Below are positions 35,069 to 43,841 of a stretch of DNA of 64,000 nucleotides, one piece after another. The notes under the pieces were generated by a model. That model ran no database searches. It saw nothing but the letters and a program-made list of their open reading frames with translations, and had not been told where the DNA came from. The position numbers and the translations under genes were made by a program. Origin of the DNA: Microbacterium hominis (GTDB lineage Bacteria > Actinomycetota > Actinomycetes > Actinomycetales > Microbacteriaceae); contig NZ_CP054038.1 in the NCBI RefSeq assembly GCF_013282805.1, positions 3,286,001-3,350,000 of the forward strand. Reading direction: 5' to 3'. Each line of letters starts with the position of its first letter. The first letter of the stretch is position 1.

Positions 35069-35997
35069 GCGGCCGCTCCTTCCTGCGCGGCAGAGGCGTC
35101 GGTGGCGTGATACTCGACGGCGTCGGCGGTCAGGCGAAGATACGCCTCCTCGAGCGTGGCCGCTGACGACACCAACGTGTGAAGGTCCAGCCCAGCGCCG
35201 ACCGCGAGCTGCGCGATCCGCGGACCCGGGATTCCCTCGACGGTCAACGTGTCGCCGGCCGGGGTCGCGGAGCCGCCCTCGGCGGCGATGAGTTGCGTGA
35301 GCCTTTCGTTGTCGTTGGTCTTGACGGTGACCGCGCCGGATGCCGCCTCGGCGGTGAAGGCGGCGACCGAGGTGTCCGCAAGGATCCGTCCGCGTCCGAT
35401 CACGACCACACGGTCCGCGGTCAGCTCGACCTCGCTCATCAGATGGCTGGACAGCAGCACCGTCCGACCCTCGGCGGCGAAGTGCCGCGCGAGGTTTCGG
35501 ACCCAGAGCACCCCGTCCGGGTCCAGCCCGTTCACCGGCTCGTCCATGATCAGGGTCGAGGGGTCTCCGAGCATCGCCGTCGCGATCCCGAGACGCTGAC
35601 CCATGCCGAGCGAGAATCCCTTGGCCCGCTTGTCGGCGACGGTGTCCAGTCCGGTGAGGTGGATGACCTCGTCCACCCGCTGATCTGAGATGCCGTGCGT
35701 CGCCGCCAGCACGCGCAGATGGTTCCGCGCGGTGCGACCCGGCGCGACCGACTTCGCTTCCAGAAGCGCACCCGCGACCCGCATCGGTGCGGCATGTTCG
35801 CGCAGCGGCTTTCCGTCGATCCGCGCGGTGCCGGCATCCGGGCGATCCAGGCCCATGATCATCCGCATCGTGGTCGACTTGCCCGCACCGTTCGGGCCGA
35901 GGAATCCCGTCACCGAGCCTGCTCGAGCCGTGAACGAGATATCGTCCACCGCCCGCTTGTCGCCATACGACTTGCTCAGTCCCGCGATCTCGATCAT
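35065..35997 (-). CDS. ABC exporter ATPase
   Basis: A 310-residue ABC-2-type ATPase with Walker A GPNGAGKST near 36, signature FSLGMGQRLG near 130, Walker B LIMDEP and the H-loop SSHLMSE; the C-terminal 80 residues are the usual accessory tail. ATG 35997 has GGGAGAG upstream; the frame is open to 36432 but without coding character. Its promoter holds a motif shared with the CPBP gene (36052-36066). Bacitracin-, lantibiotic- or stress-type exporters have this two-gene layout; the substrate is unknown. Confidence 0.92.
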   Translation of the reverse strand: MIEIAGLSKSYGDKRAVDDISFTARAGSVTGFLGPNGAGKSTTMRMIMGLDRPDAGTARIDGKPLREHAAPMRVAGALLEAKSVAPGRTARNHLRVLAATHGISDQRVDEVIHLTGLDTVADKRAKGFSLGMGQRLGIATAMLGDPSTLIMDEPVNGLDPDGVLWVRNLARHFAAEGRTVLLSSHLMSEVELTADRVVVIGRGRILADTSVAAFTAEAASGAVTVKTNDNERLTQLIAAEGGSATPAGDTLTVEGIPGPRIAQLAVGAGLDLHTLVSSAATLEEAYLRLTADAVEYHATDASAAQEGAAA

Positions 35998-36051
35998 GGC
36001 TCTCCCGGTTCGGCACGTAGGGCACAGCCTAGGGGTCGCGCGACGCGGATT

Positions 36052-36066
36052 GAGACAATTTCGAAC
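36052..36066. promoter_or_regulatory. Candidate MarR operator before the ABC exporter
   Basis: Minus-strand GTTCGAAATTGTCTC matches the motif at 32770-32784 in 14 of 15 positions. It lies about 60 bp before the ATPase start. Confidence 0.5.
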
Positions 36067-36127
36067 ATTACTATGGTCAATTTCAGGGGTCTCCGACGAG
36101 GTCCTCGCTCGCACAAGCCGTCGACAG

Positions 36128-36349
36128 ATGGGTTTCTCCATGCTTCCTCGCACCCGTACCACCCACATCGTGTTCTTGATCGTCGGGCTCGCGTTCATCG
36201 GGTTCGGCCTGTGGTTCGTGGTCAGCGGCGGGAGCTTCCTGATGTGGCTGTGGCCGGCGGCCGGCCTCTTCCTCGTCGTCCGTTCGGCGCTCGCGCTGCG
36301 CAAGCTCGCCGCCGGCAACGACGAGTCGGAACCTCCCGCCGGGTCCTGA
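36128..36349 (+). CDS. Small membrane protein, two helices
   Basis: About 73 residues (or 69 from ATG 36140) with two hydrophobic segments, [20 protein letters not shown] and [20 protein letters not shown], then a charged tail. No family is recognised. The start is uncertain because neither ATG has a strong ribosome site. It diverges from the ABC exporter operon and is convergent with another broken membrane gene. Confidence 0.5.
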   Translation: MGFSMLPRTRTTHIVFLIVGLAFIGFGLWFVVSGGSFLMWLWPAAGLFLVVRSALALRKLAAGNDESEPPAGS

Positions 36350-36376
36350 CCGCGGTTCCTGCGAGCCGGCGCCCGG

Positions 36377-36793
36377 TCAGCTGGTCGCGAAGCGGGCGAG
36401 CAGTGCGTCGGGGTTGCGGTCCAGTGCCCCACCCGCGATACGGATCGCGATGATCGCCACGACGACCGCGATCACCAGGCTCACGCCCGCGATGGCGGCC
36501 AGTGGGGCGACGGCATCCAGCGCCGTCCACGCGTACGCGCAGCCGATCACCACGGCGTAGGCGAGCAGGATCGCGATCAGGACTCCGCCGATCGCCCGTC
36601 CACGGGACGATAGAGCCCTCGACTGGTCGAACGCGTTGAACGTGCTCGAGAACGCGCAGATCGCGACCGTGACCGCCAGTGCTGCGCAGCCCGCGATGAA
36701 CGCGACCCACACGTCGCTCCACGTTCCGGTGATGGCCGCTTCGACCAGCACGACCCCGGCCAGCAGGGATCGTCGTCGTCTGACCCGCCCCAT
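36377..36793 (-). CDS. Membrane protein, probably 5'-truncated
   Basis: About 138 residues with four hydrophobic segments ([71 protein letters not shown]). The possible start ATG 36793 lies inside the leftover of an ABC ATPase gene read in another frame, so this is likely the 3' part of an ABC-associated membrane subunit joined to the ATPase 5' end by a deletion. No function can be given. Confidence 0.5.
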   Translation of the reverse strand: MGRVRRRRSLLAGVVLVEAAITGTWSDVWVAFIAGCAALAVTVAICAFSSTFNAFDQSRALSSRGRAIGGVLIAILLAYAVVIGCAYAWTALDAVAPLAAIAGVSLVIAVVVAIIAIRIAGGALDRNPDALLARFATS

Positions 36794-36905
36794 TCGGACC
36801 CGCGATGCCGTAGACCGACCCCCGCGGGATGCTGAGATCCAGACCATCGACCACACGCTTGTCACCGAACGCCTTCGAGAGCCCCCGAACCTCGATCGCC
36901 GTCAT
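36775..36905 (-). pseudogene. ABC ATPase 5' fragment
   Basis: From ATG 36905 the frame reads [20 protein letters not shown], then [19 protein letters not shown] and breaks off. The Walker A Lys is replaced by Gln and everything after it, including Walker B, is lost. The start resembles the intact ATPase at 35065-35997, so it is probably a second, deleted copy of the same type of operon. Confidence 0.75.
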
Positions 36906-37112
36906 ACTCTCGCCATCCCCGCCCACCGTCGGCCGCCGTCCCGGCGCGCTGGCCAGCACCAAAGCAGTCAGTGACGAAATGTTCAGAAATGTCGCACAAA
37001 GTCGCCTGCGCTGTGTATCGTGACGAACCGAGCACCCGTTCACAGGAAACACTCAGGCTTGGTGGACGCGTAGAAATCGAATCCGGCACCCCGACAGAAG
37101 GAGCACGAAACC

Positions 37113-37469
37113 ATGGCAGGTCAACGCCCCGGCGGCGTCACGCTCGTCGCCGTACTCGCATGGCTTAACGGAGCCGTCGCGATCGTCAGCGGCATCATCC
37201 ACCTTTTCGGCGACGGTTTCGGCTCGCTTGCCGCATGGCTCACGATCATCATCGGCGCCATCACCATCGCCGTAAGCCTGGGCCTCTTCCGCGGCAGCAA
37301 CACCTCTCGGATCATCATGACCGTGGTCTTCGTGCTGAACATTGCGGTCGCCGTCTACGGCGTCTTCACGTTCGGCAATGGATTCTGGGGACCGCTAATC
37401 CAAGGCATCATCGCGTTGATCGGCCTCGGCCTGCTATGGACGCGCAGGGCCAACGACTTCTTCAGCTAG
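37113..37469 (+). CDS. Small four-helix membrane protein (DUF7144-like)
   Basis: A 118-residue protein with four hydrophobic segments (VTLVAVLAWLNGAVAIVSGI; LTIIIGAITIAVSLGLF; IMTVVFVLNIAVAVYGVF; LIQGIIALIGLGLLW). The layout is typical of a small actinobacterial membrane family annotated as DUF7144. A good ribosome site (GAAGGAG) lies 10-16 bases before ATG 37113. No function is known. It is the last gene before the left edge of the island. The 37470-37742 gap after it shows no gene, only an AACATGTTCTGA that recalls the integrase end. Confidence 0.75.
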   Translation: MAGQRPGGVTLVAVLAWLNGAVAIVSGIIHLFGDGFGSLAAWLTIIIGAITIAVSLGLFRGSNTSRIIMTVVFVLNIAVAVYGVFTFGNGFWGPLIQGIIALIGLGLLWTRRANDFFS

Positions 37470-37742
37470 GCGCGCTTCGACGGCCCCTTCGCCAGTTCGT
37501 CCTCACGATTGCCGAAATCACGAGAACTGGAGACCCCCGCAGACCCAGGAGGACCGAGGGGAAATCGAGCTCTCCGTCTTCGCTGCGGCGGCTCCGATTC
37601 GCGGAGTGATCAAGCTGAGCTCATAGCAGAGTGATCAGGAGGCAGTCGCAGCATTGCGCGGATCGCTCAGTGCGCAACTCGCGGTACTCGAGGCAGAAAT
37701 GGCAGAGTGCGTGGCAGAAACGAAGTAAACATGTTCTGACCA

Positions 37743-37812
37743 GGGGTTTTTCTGCGGAGACGGAGGGATTTGAACCCTCGGTCCCCTTGCGAGGACTCCA
37801 CCTTAGCAGGGT
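37743..37812. repeat. Left attachment repeat (attL/R-like, copy C)
   Basis: A 70-base sequence identical by eye to 59696-59765. It includes the 3' half of tRNA-Ser(GCU) from the anticodon loop onward but no 5' half, so it is not a working tRNA. The sequence diverges immediately on both sides. Confidence 0.88.
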
Positions 37813-37867
37813 CAAACGGCCCGAACCTCTGGCCGACCCGGCATCGCCCATTTCGCCGCGGAATCAC

Positions 37868-37995
37868 GCGAGTTTTCAAGATTGATCTGGCTCTTTTCGA
37901 TGTCAATCCAATCGCTCGCAACGCACTCCACACACTCGGCACTCATGATTTCTCCCGTCCCTCAGCATGCTCGGGGTCACCTGGGGGTCACCCCA
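37868..37995 (-). pseudogene. Relic related to an integrase 3' end (copy C)
   Basis: The minus strand contains GGGTGACCCCCAGGTGACCC and a following stretch similar to 3340-3460 (shared GATTCCGCGGC). It sits just inside the left island edge. It may be the remnant of an earlier element's integrase tail. The rest of 37813-38290 shows no gene. Confidence 0.4.
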
Positions 37996-38320
37996 CGCGA
38001 GACCGTATCCACCCCCATCTGCGCCCGAACGAGCCAACCCCGCGGCACGCATCGATTGCACTCGACGGATCCCCTCTTGCGGGCAGCGTTCACTGATGGC
38101 TCCGCATGGCCGGTCAGCGCCCCGATCTCCACTCGCCTCCGCGCCAATGCGTTCGCCGTCATGGGACCCTCACTGAACACAGCCGTCCGGCAGTGATCGT
38201 CACACACCCGAGGTTCGGCGCGCTCGCTCTGATCAAGCTGCAATCCTGGCGACTCAGCAGGCTTCAGCCGCAGTAGCTGCTGGATCGCGAGTAGATGCAT
38301 CTCGTGACCCCGCACCGGGA
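37996..38320. other. Stretch without a recognisable gene at the left island edge
   Basis: No frame here has a start, ribosome site and family-like sequence. Short plus-strand frames look like noise. The last 100 bases lead in frame into the LuxR fragment. Likely debris from integration or deletion. Confidence 0.4.
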
Positions 38321-38548
38321 GACATTCGGTCGCTGCTCATCGTCCAAGGGCTCACCCCGCGCGAGGTCGAGATCCTCACCGAGATCGCCCGCGGTCGATC
38401 CAACGACGAGATCGCCATGGACCTGTTCATCTCAGCGCACACGGTCAAGACCCACATTAACCGCATCATGGCCAAGCTCGACGCGCACGACTGTGCCCAG
38501 CTCGTCATCCACGCGTACGAGGCCGGGCTCGTCACCCCGGGGTCGTAA
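38321..38548 (+). pseudogene. LuxR-type response regulator, HTH part only
   Basis: The frame encodes LTPREVEILTEIARGRSNDE, then VKTHINRIMAKLDAHDCAQL and a short tail, the DNA-binding domain of NarL/FixJ-type regulators. The receiver domain is absent. The frame stays open upstream to about 38222 with linker-like sequence but no start codon or ribosome site. It is likely a fragment left when the island edge formed. Confidence 0.7.
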
Positions 38549-38633
38549 TGCCGCCTCACGCGAAGCGGTGCGCCTCACGTTGCATCGGTGACACCGCCGG
38601 ATGGTCTGCACTCGTCTGTCAAGGGACACACGT

Positions 38634-39416
38634 TCAGTCGGCGACGATCGTGCCGCCGTCAATCACGATGTTCTGCCCGCTGACGAAGGCTCCCGCTGGG
38701 GAGGCGAGCCACACGACGGCGCCGGCGACTTCCTCGGGGCGACCGAACCTCCCTAGCGGAGTCTTGGCCAGACGCGCCCGCGCGGACTCTTCGTCGGCGG
38801 TGATCGGTCGTGCGAACTCAGTGTCGATGACGCCAGGAGAGATGGCATTGGCTCGAATCGCGCGGTTGCCCCACTGAACCGCGATGTTGCGCGCGACCTC
38901 GGCGTTGGCTGCCTTCGTCGCGCCGTACCCCGAGAGGACGCGATTGCCGCGTAGTCCTGCGATGCTCGACATCACGATGAACGCGCCGCCGCCCGAGTCG
39001 GCCATGAGTGGCAGTGCGAGGCTCGCGAGCTCGACCACCGAACGCACGTGCAGCGCGTACATGCGGTCCATGAGCTGCAGCGGGTCCCGAGCTCCAGGCT
39101 CGTCCAGCGCAGCACCGGCGTTCGCGAGAACTGTGTCGAGCCGGCCGTACCGCTGCCGCACGATCTCGATCGTCGCGGCGAGCGCTGCGGAGTCGGTCAC
39201 GTCACATGCGACGCCGAGGGCGTCCAGCCCTTCGGCGCGCAGGTCGCCGGCGACGGCCTCGATGTCGCCGAGGCCGACGAGCACGACGCGTGCGCCGGCG
39301 TCGCCGAGGGCGCGCGCGCACGCGAGGCCGATGCCGCTTCCTGCGCCGGTGACGAGGGCAACCGTTCCCTCGCACGAGAACAGCGATCGAGCGGATCCGC
39401 TCCCCACGCCGGCCAT
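38634..39416 (-). CDS. SDR-family NAD(P)-dependent oxidoreductase
   Basis: A 260-residue classical short-chain dehydrogenase: cofactor motif TGAGSGIG near 25, NAG near 100, catalytic Ser in VMSSIAG and YGATK near 165. Pro-Gly after the active site and the C-terminal FVSGQNIVIDGG are typical. The ATG at 39416 is one base from the stop of the aldo/keto reductase gene, so both are in one unit. The substrate is likely a ring alcohol or ketone of the island's pathway, but this is inference. Confidence 0.9.
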   Translation of the reverse strand: MAGVGSGSARSLFSCEGTVALVTGAGSGIGLACARALGDAGARVVLVGLGDIEAVAGDLRAEGLDALGVACDVTDSAALAATIEIVRQRYGRLDTVLANAGAALDEPGARDPLQLMDRMYALHVRSVVELASLALPLMADSGGGAFIVMSSIAGLRGNRVLSGYGATKAANAEVARNIAVQWGNRAIRANAISPGVIDTEFARPITADEESARARLAKTPLGRFGRPEEVAGAVVWLASPAGAFVSGQNIVIDGGTIVAD

Positions 39417-39417
39417 G

Positions 39418-40386
39418 TCAGTACCCCGCCGGGGCGCGATGGCTGTATGCGGCTTCGAGCTGTGTGCGTTCTTCCTCGGTGAGCTGGAGGTCCAGTGCCT
39501 CCACCGCATCGGCGAGGTGCTCTGGCCGCGTCACCCCGATCAAGGCGCTGGCGACGACGTCGCGGGCGAGTACCCACGCCATCGCGACCTGTGCCATCGA
39601 GACAGCGCGGACCGAGGCGGCCTGCGCCACGGCGTCGATGATGGACGCGTCGCCGTCGCCGAAGTACGCGCGGCCAAACCGGTCGGCGTCGAATCGGGTT
39701 GTGCTGGTCCGGTGCGGCCGGGCGAGACGGCCCTGTGCAAGCGGGCTCCACACGATCGATCCCACGTCGAGGTCCTCCAGGAGGGCGAACATCTCGCGCT
39801 CCTCCTCGCGGTTGAGCAGCGAATAGTGGTTCTGCATCGAGATGAACTCGGTCCATCCGCCGAGGCGCGCGGTGTACTGGAGCTTGCTGAACTGCCAGGC
39901 ATGCATCGACGAGGCGCCGAGATAGCGCACCTTCCCCGAGACGACGAGCTGATGTAGCGCCTCCATCGTTTCTTCGACGGGCACGGCGGGGTCGAATCGA
40001 TGGATCTGGTAGAGGTCGATGTAATCGGTGCCGAGACGCCGCAGCGACGCCTCCACCTGCGCCGTGATCGCGGCGCGAGAGAGCCCGGAGTCAGTGGTGC
40101 CCGGCCCCATGGGATAGAACAGCTTGGTCGCCAGAATGATGTCCTCGCGACGGGTGAAGCGGTCTATCGCCCGACCGACGATCTCTTCGGACGTTCCACC
40201 GCCGTACACGTTAGCCGTGTCCCAGAGGTTGATGCCCGCTTCCACTGCGGCGCGGAACACCGGCGCCGCAGCCTCCTCGTCGAGCGACCATTCGTTGAAG
40301 CCGGGGTAGCGGGCGCCGAAGCTCATGCAACCCAACCCGATCCTGCTCACGACGAGATCTGATGAACCCAGGGTGCGGTCGTGCAT
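39418..40386 (-). CDS. Aldo/keto reductase
   Basis: A 322-residue NADPH-dependent reductase with a TIM barrel: GLGCMSFG near 15, catalytic Asp/Tyr in NLWDTANVYGGGTSE, Lys in LATKL and His in QIHRFD; the cofactor site IGVTRPEHLADAV is near the C terminus. A very good ribosome site (AGGAGG) precedes ATG 40386. It is the first gene of a pair with the SDR. Members act on aldehydes, ketones or sugars; the substrate here is unknown. Confidence 0.92.
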   Translation of the reverse strand: MHDRTLGSSDLVVSRIGLGCMSFGARYPGFNEWSLDEEAAAPVFRAAVEAGINLWDTANVYGGGTSEEIVGRAIDRFTRREDIILATKLFYPMGPGTTDSGLSRAAITAQVEASLRRLGTDYIDLYQIHRFDPAVPVEETMEALHQLVVSGKVRYLGASSMHAWQFSKLQYTARLGGWTEFISMQNHYSLLNREEEREMFALLEDLDVGSIVWSPLAQGRLARPHRTSTTRFDADRFGRAYFGDGDASIIDAVAQAASVRAVSMAQVAMAWVLARDVVASALIGVTRPEHLADAVEALDLQLTEEERTQLEAAYSHRAPAGY

Positions 40387-40483
40387 TTTCCTCCTCATTG
40401 TCGCCGTGGGCGGGGCGGGACCGAGAGGGCGGACGAATCCCGGCAACCCGCCGGCATCCGTCCGCCCGTCGATCACTACAGAC

Positions 40484-42409
40484 TCACCGACCCGAGAACA
40501 TCGTGATTCGGGTGTTGACCGTCAGGCCGAACACGTCCGACTGCGGGTACGCCGAGGTGCCGTAATACGGCGCGGCGTCGACCCCGATGCCATCTGTGTT
40601 GATGACGTTGCGGAAGCCGCCGTTCGAGTTCGGGAAGTTGATGACGCCGGCCAGCACCCCGTTGAACACGACGTTCTTCGCCACCGGGGTCTCGATCGCG
40701 CTGGACATGTAGCAGAGGCAGTTGTTGCCGCCACCGGTGAAGCGGGCGTAGGTGTGGAATCCATCAACCCGGAAGGACGTCACATTGTCTGCGACCTTGA
40801 GGTTGGGGTAGCCCTCCTTCGTGCCATTCATCCAGCCCGGCTGGTTCGGCGGGTCGTACGGCGGCTCGTTCTGCAGGAAGACCACGCGACCGTCCTGGCC
40901 GTTCCAGAGAATCTGGGTCTTCTGGTAGTGCTCGACCCACAGGCCGAGTCCGGTGACGCTGTCACCGTTGACCACCAGGCCGTGATCAGCGAGCGAGGTT
41001 GTCCAGCCGCTTCCGCCGCGGCGGATCCAGGCGCCGTCGATGATCACGTGATTCTGGTTTATCTCCTCCGACACTGTTGCCCGGCCAGGGTTGGCGACCG
41101 AGATGTGGACGTCGGTAAGCGTGGTCGGGTTCAGGCGATCACCGCTGTTCTTGCCGGCGGCCGTGTTGCTGCCGATCCGGACCAAGACGTCCGAGTTGAC
41201 GGTGCCCGCACGGACGCTGAAACTGGACAGAATCACGCCGGGGACGTCGCCGACCTCGACAGCAGCGGTTCCGGCGGTCGGGGTCAGGGTCGCGAATCCG
41301 AGGCCGAGGACCACGGAGTCGGGACGCGTGATGCGCAGGGGCTCGGTGAGTGAGTACTGACCTGGGGTGAGGATGAGGTTCTTTCCTGCTGCGAGCTGCG
41401 CATTCAACTCGGGTGCCGTGGCCGTCGGCTTTGCGATGAAGAAGTCGTTGAGCGACAGCGACGCTCCACCACCACCGTTGATGTTCCAGTCGACGCCGCG
41501 GCTGTTGTTCTCGGACCGCGGTACGAAGACCTTGTAGTGGCCGTCGTCCAGGTAGAGGAACGGTGCTTCGCGGGTCACTGGCGTCGTCGGCAGCGTGATG
41601 TTCGCACCCGACGGAGCGGTCGCCGTCTCCGGGCCGAAGTCGTTCTTCGGCGCGCCCTTGACGCCGGAGAAGACGAAAGCGCCGCCGAATCCGCTCCAAG
41701 TTCCGCCGATCTCGCTGTCGCGGACGAAGTACATCGCCTGTGCCCACTCGCCCGGGCCTTCGGAGGTGTTGCGTCCCTCGCCGCCGCGGACGTCACCGCT
41801 GATCCGCGTGTTCACGAAGTGGTTGCCGAACGCCGGATTGGCCGCCGGCACACCTTCGAGATCCAGGTTGCCTGTGATGTCTATCCGCCGGAACGGCGCG
41901 GTCTGCGAGGTGATCCAGTTCATGGTGTGCGGTGCCACGCCGGGCTGGATCGGGTTGATGCTCAGATTCGTCAGCGACCGCGCGAAGGTTCCCAGGGTGG
42001 AGAAGCCGGAGCCGTTGACATAGAGGGCTCCGTTGATCCGGGTGTCGGTGGGCGAAGCGGCCAATCCTGCGATTGCGGTATTGGCAGGGACCGACGCGAG
42101 GACGATATCCGTGGCGGAGTTCGGGTCGTCCTGCCCGCTCGCACTTCCGTAGGTGCCAGGCTTGAACAAGATCTGCCGATTGGGGTTCCCCGGCTGTGGT
42201 GCGATGAGCGCGTTGATCTGCGCAGAGGTCATCGTCGGATCGACGATGACAACGTTCGGGCCGAAGTCCGGGTTGGTGTCGTTCGCGGCCGCTGCAGCTG
42301 GGGCTGGGGATGCGAATGCACCCACGAGGGTCAGCGCGGAAGCGGTGAGTGCAATGCTCAGCGCGCCTCCGATCGAGCGTTGAAGTCGCAGCCTTCTGGT
42401 GGTTTCCAT
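40484..42409 (-). CDS. Secreted right-handed beta-helix protein
   Basis: A 641-residue exported protein. The signal peptide has basic residues, a hydrophobic core (GALSIALTASALTLVGAFAS) and a cut near APAAAA. The mature part has repeated short beta strands (INGALYVNGSGFSTLG; VILSSFSVRAG; TTLTDVHISVANPG) and long Asn/Gly-rich loops, the pattern of beta-helix carbohydrate-active proteins, with similarity to GH55-like or coagulation-factor/adenylyl-cyclase-labelled actinobacterial proteins. The catalytic residues cannot be placed. ATG 42409 is favoured because GAGGAGA lies about 5 bases upstream. It could process plant polysaccharide or glycoside-rich surfaces. Confidence 0.7.
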   Translation of the reverse strand: METTRRLRLQRSIGGALSIALTASALTLVGAFASPAPAAAAANDTNPDFGPNVVIVDPTMTSAQINALIAPQPGNPNRQILFKPGTYGSASGQDDPNSATDIVLASVPANTAIAGLAASPTDTRINGALYVNGSGFSTLGTFARSLTNLSINPIQPGVAPHTMNWITSQTAPFRRIDITGNLDLEGVPAANPAFGNHFVNTRISGDVRGGEGRNTSEGPGEWAQAMYFVRDSEIGGTWSGFGGAFVFSGVKGAPKNDFGPETATAPSGANITLPTTPVTREAPFLYLDDGHYKVFVPRSENNSRGVDWNINGGGGASLSLNDFFIAKPTATAPELNAQLAAGKNLILTPGQYSLTEPLRITRPDSVVLGLGFATLTPTAGTAAVEVGDVPGVILSSFSVRAGTVNSDVLVRIGSNTAAGKNSGDRLNPTTLTDVHISVANPGRATVSEEINQNHVIIDGAWIRRGGSGWTTSLADHGLVVNGDSVTGLGLWVEHYQKTQILWNGQDGRVVFLQNEPPYDPPNQPGWMNGTKEGYPNLKVADNVTSFRVDGFHTYARFTGGGNNCLCYMSSAIETPVAKNVVFNGVLAGVINFPNSNGGFRNVINTDGIGVDAAPYYGTSAYPQSDVFGLTVNTRITMFSGR

Positions 42410-42588
42410 CATTCTCCTCTTCGTTGGCAGCTCGCCCCGCGCCATCGCGATGGGTCTGAGCTTCCCTCTGGTCGAGGCCTTTCTCGACCAGGCACCCGTC
42501 TGTGTGCGGGCACGTCGAATAGCTCGACCGGCTGGCCGAGCAGAATCGGGGGTGATGTCAGCAGGCGGACATCACCCCCGATGTGCGC

Positions 42589-43803
42589 TTATTTCTCGGC
42601 GAAGGTCGCGCGGAACTGCTGGATCATGTTGAATCGCGGGTTCGGCGGACGAAGCAGGTCGGCCGTGACAGTGATGTCATCGACGCGTTTGATGAGTTCC
42701 TCGAGGAAGACCTTCATCTCCCGGCGACCAAGGTGCTCACCGAGGCACTGGTGCGGGCCGCCGGCGCCGAAGGCGACCTGCTTGCTGGAGTCGCGCGTGA
42801 TGTCGAACGTCTCCGGGTCAGAGAACACGGTCTCATCGAAGTTCGCCGATTCGTAGTAGAGCACCACCTTGTCGCCGGCCTTGATCTTCTGTCCTCCCAG
42901 CTCGACATCCTCCAGAGCGGTGCGCCGGAAGTTGACGACCGCGGACGTATAGCGGCAGAACTCGTCCACCGCCTTGTTGATCAGCGAAGGGTCATTCTTG
43001 AGCAGCTCCCACTGGTCCGGATTCTTGCCGAGCTGCCACAGCCCGGTTGCGATCGAGGACCCCGTCGTCTCGGCGCCGGCACCGATGAGCAGCGAGACGA
43101 ATCCGCCGACTTCGATGTCGGTGAGCAGACGCCCCTCGTACTCGGCCGTGACGATGCGACTCATGACGTCGTCACCGATGTTCTGCCGACGCGACGCTGC
43201 GAGATTCACGCCGTACTCGATCAAGGCGTGATGCGCGGCGTTGCCTTTGACCCTGTCGGGCCCGAACGCGTAGTAGGTCCATTCGACGAACTGTTCGTGG
43301 TCCTCCTTGGGCATGGCGAGCATGTCCGCGATGATCTTCACCGGGTAACGGTTGACCAAGGTCGACACGACGTCGACGTCGGGCTGCGCCACGAGTGCGT
43401 CGATGACCTCGTTCGCGTTGCGACGAATGGTGTCGAGCATGCTGTCGAGGTAGCGCGGAGCGAACGCGGGACCGACCATCTGCCGCCAGATCCGGTGCTC
43501 GGGATCGTCCATGTGCAACATACCCAGAGCCGCGACGCGGGTCTGCGGCCACTCCTCCGGCTGAGTGCCGAACTTGTTGCTGTACACCTTCGTGTTGCGC
43601 GTGACGTCCTGTACGTCCTGGTAACGCATCACCGCCCAGAAGCCCGGCCCTCCCTCGGGCGCCCACGGGGCTGCGACCTCGGGATGGAATGTGACGGGCG
43701 CTTCGTCTCGGAAGTGCTTGAACACCTCGTGGCGATCCGGTCGCGCCCAGAACTCCGGTCGGGTGAGGAGGACGTCGTCCTCCGTGCCAATGATTGCGGA
43801 CAT
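42589..43803 (-). CDS. Cytochrome P450
   Basis: A 404-residue soluble bacterial P450: oxygen-binding I-helix GAGAETT at 241-247, ExxR (EFCR, 281-284) and the heme loop FGAGGPHQCLGEHLGR with the axial Cys about 353. It resembles actinobacterial CYPs for steroids, terpenoids or aromatic ethers (HMDDPEHRIWRQMVGPAF). The next gene upstream on the same strand encodes a flavin/2Fe-2S reductase that can supply electrons. Likely reactions are hydroxylation or O-demethylation opening the island's pathway. Confidence 0.95.
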   Translation of the reverse strand: MSAIIGTEDDVLLTRPEFWARPDRHEVFKHFRDEAPVTFHPEVAAPWAPEGGPGFWAVMRYQDVQDVTRNTKVYSNKFGTQPEEWPQTRVAALGMLHMDDPEHRIWRQMVGPAFAPRYLDSMLDTIRRNANEVIDALVAQPDVDVVSTLVNRYPVKIIADMLAMPKEDHEQFVEWTYYAFGPDRVKGNAAHHALIEYGVNLAASRRQNIGDDVMSRIVTAEYEGRLLTDIEVGGFVSLLIGAGAETTGSSIATGLWQLGKNPDQWELLKNDPSLINKAVDEFCRYTSAVVNFRRTALEDVELGGQKIKAGDKVVLYYESANFDETVFSDPETFDITRDSSKQVAFGAGGPHQCLGEHLGRREMKVFLEELIKRVDDITVTADLLRPPNPRFNMIQQFRATFAEK

Positions 43804-43841
43804 TCGCTATGACTCCTTCGTCAGTTTCGTTGGGTTGGGAT

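Noticed and set aside
35065..36432. A longer N terminus for the ABC ATPase
   Set aside because: The extra 145 residues lack coding character, and ATG 35997 has a good ribosome site just before the conserved MIEIAGLSKSYG opening.
37621..37942. Short minus-strand frames reading through the left att repeat
   Set aside because: They only translate the tRNA-derived repeat and integrase relic; no start signal or family match.
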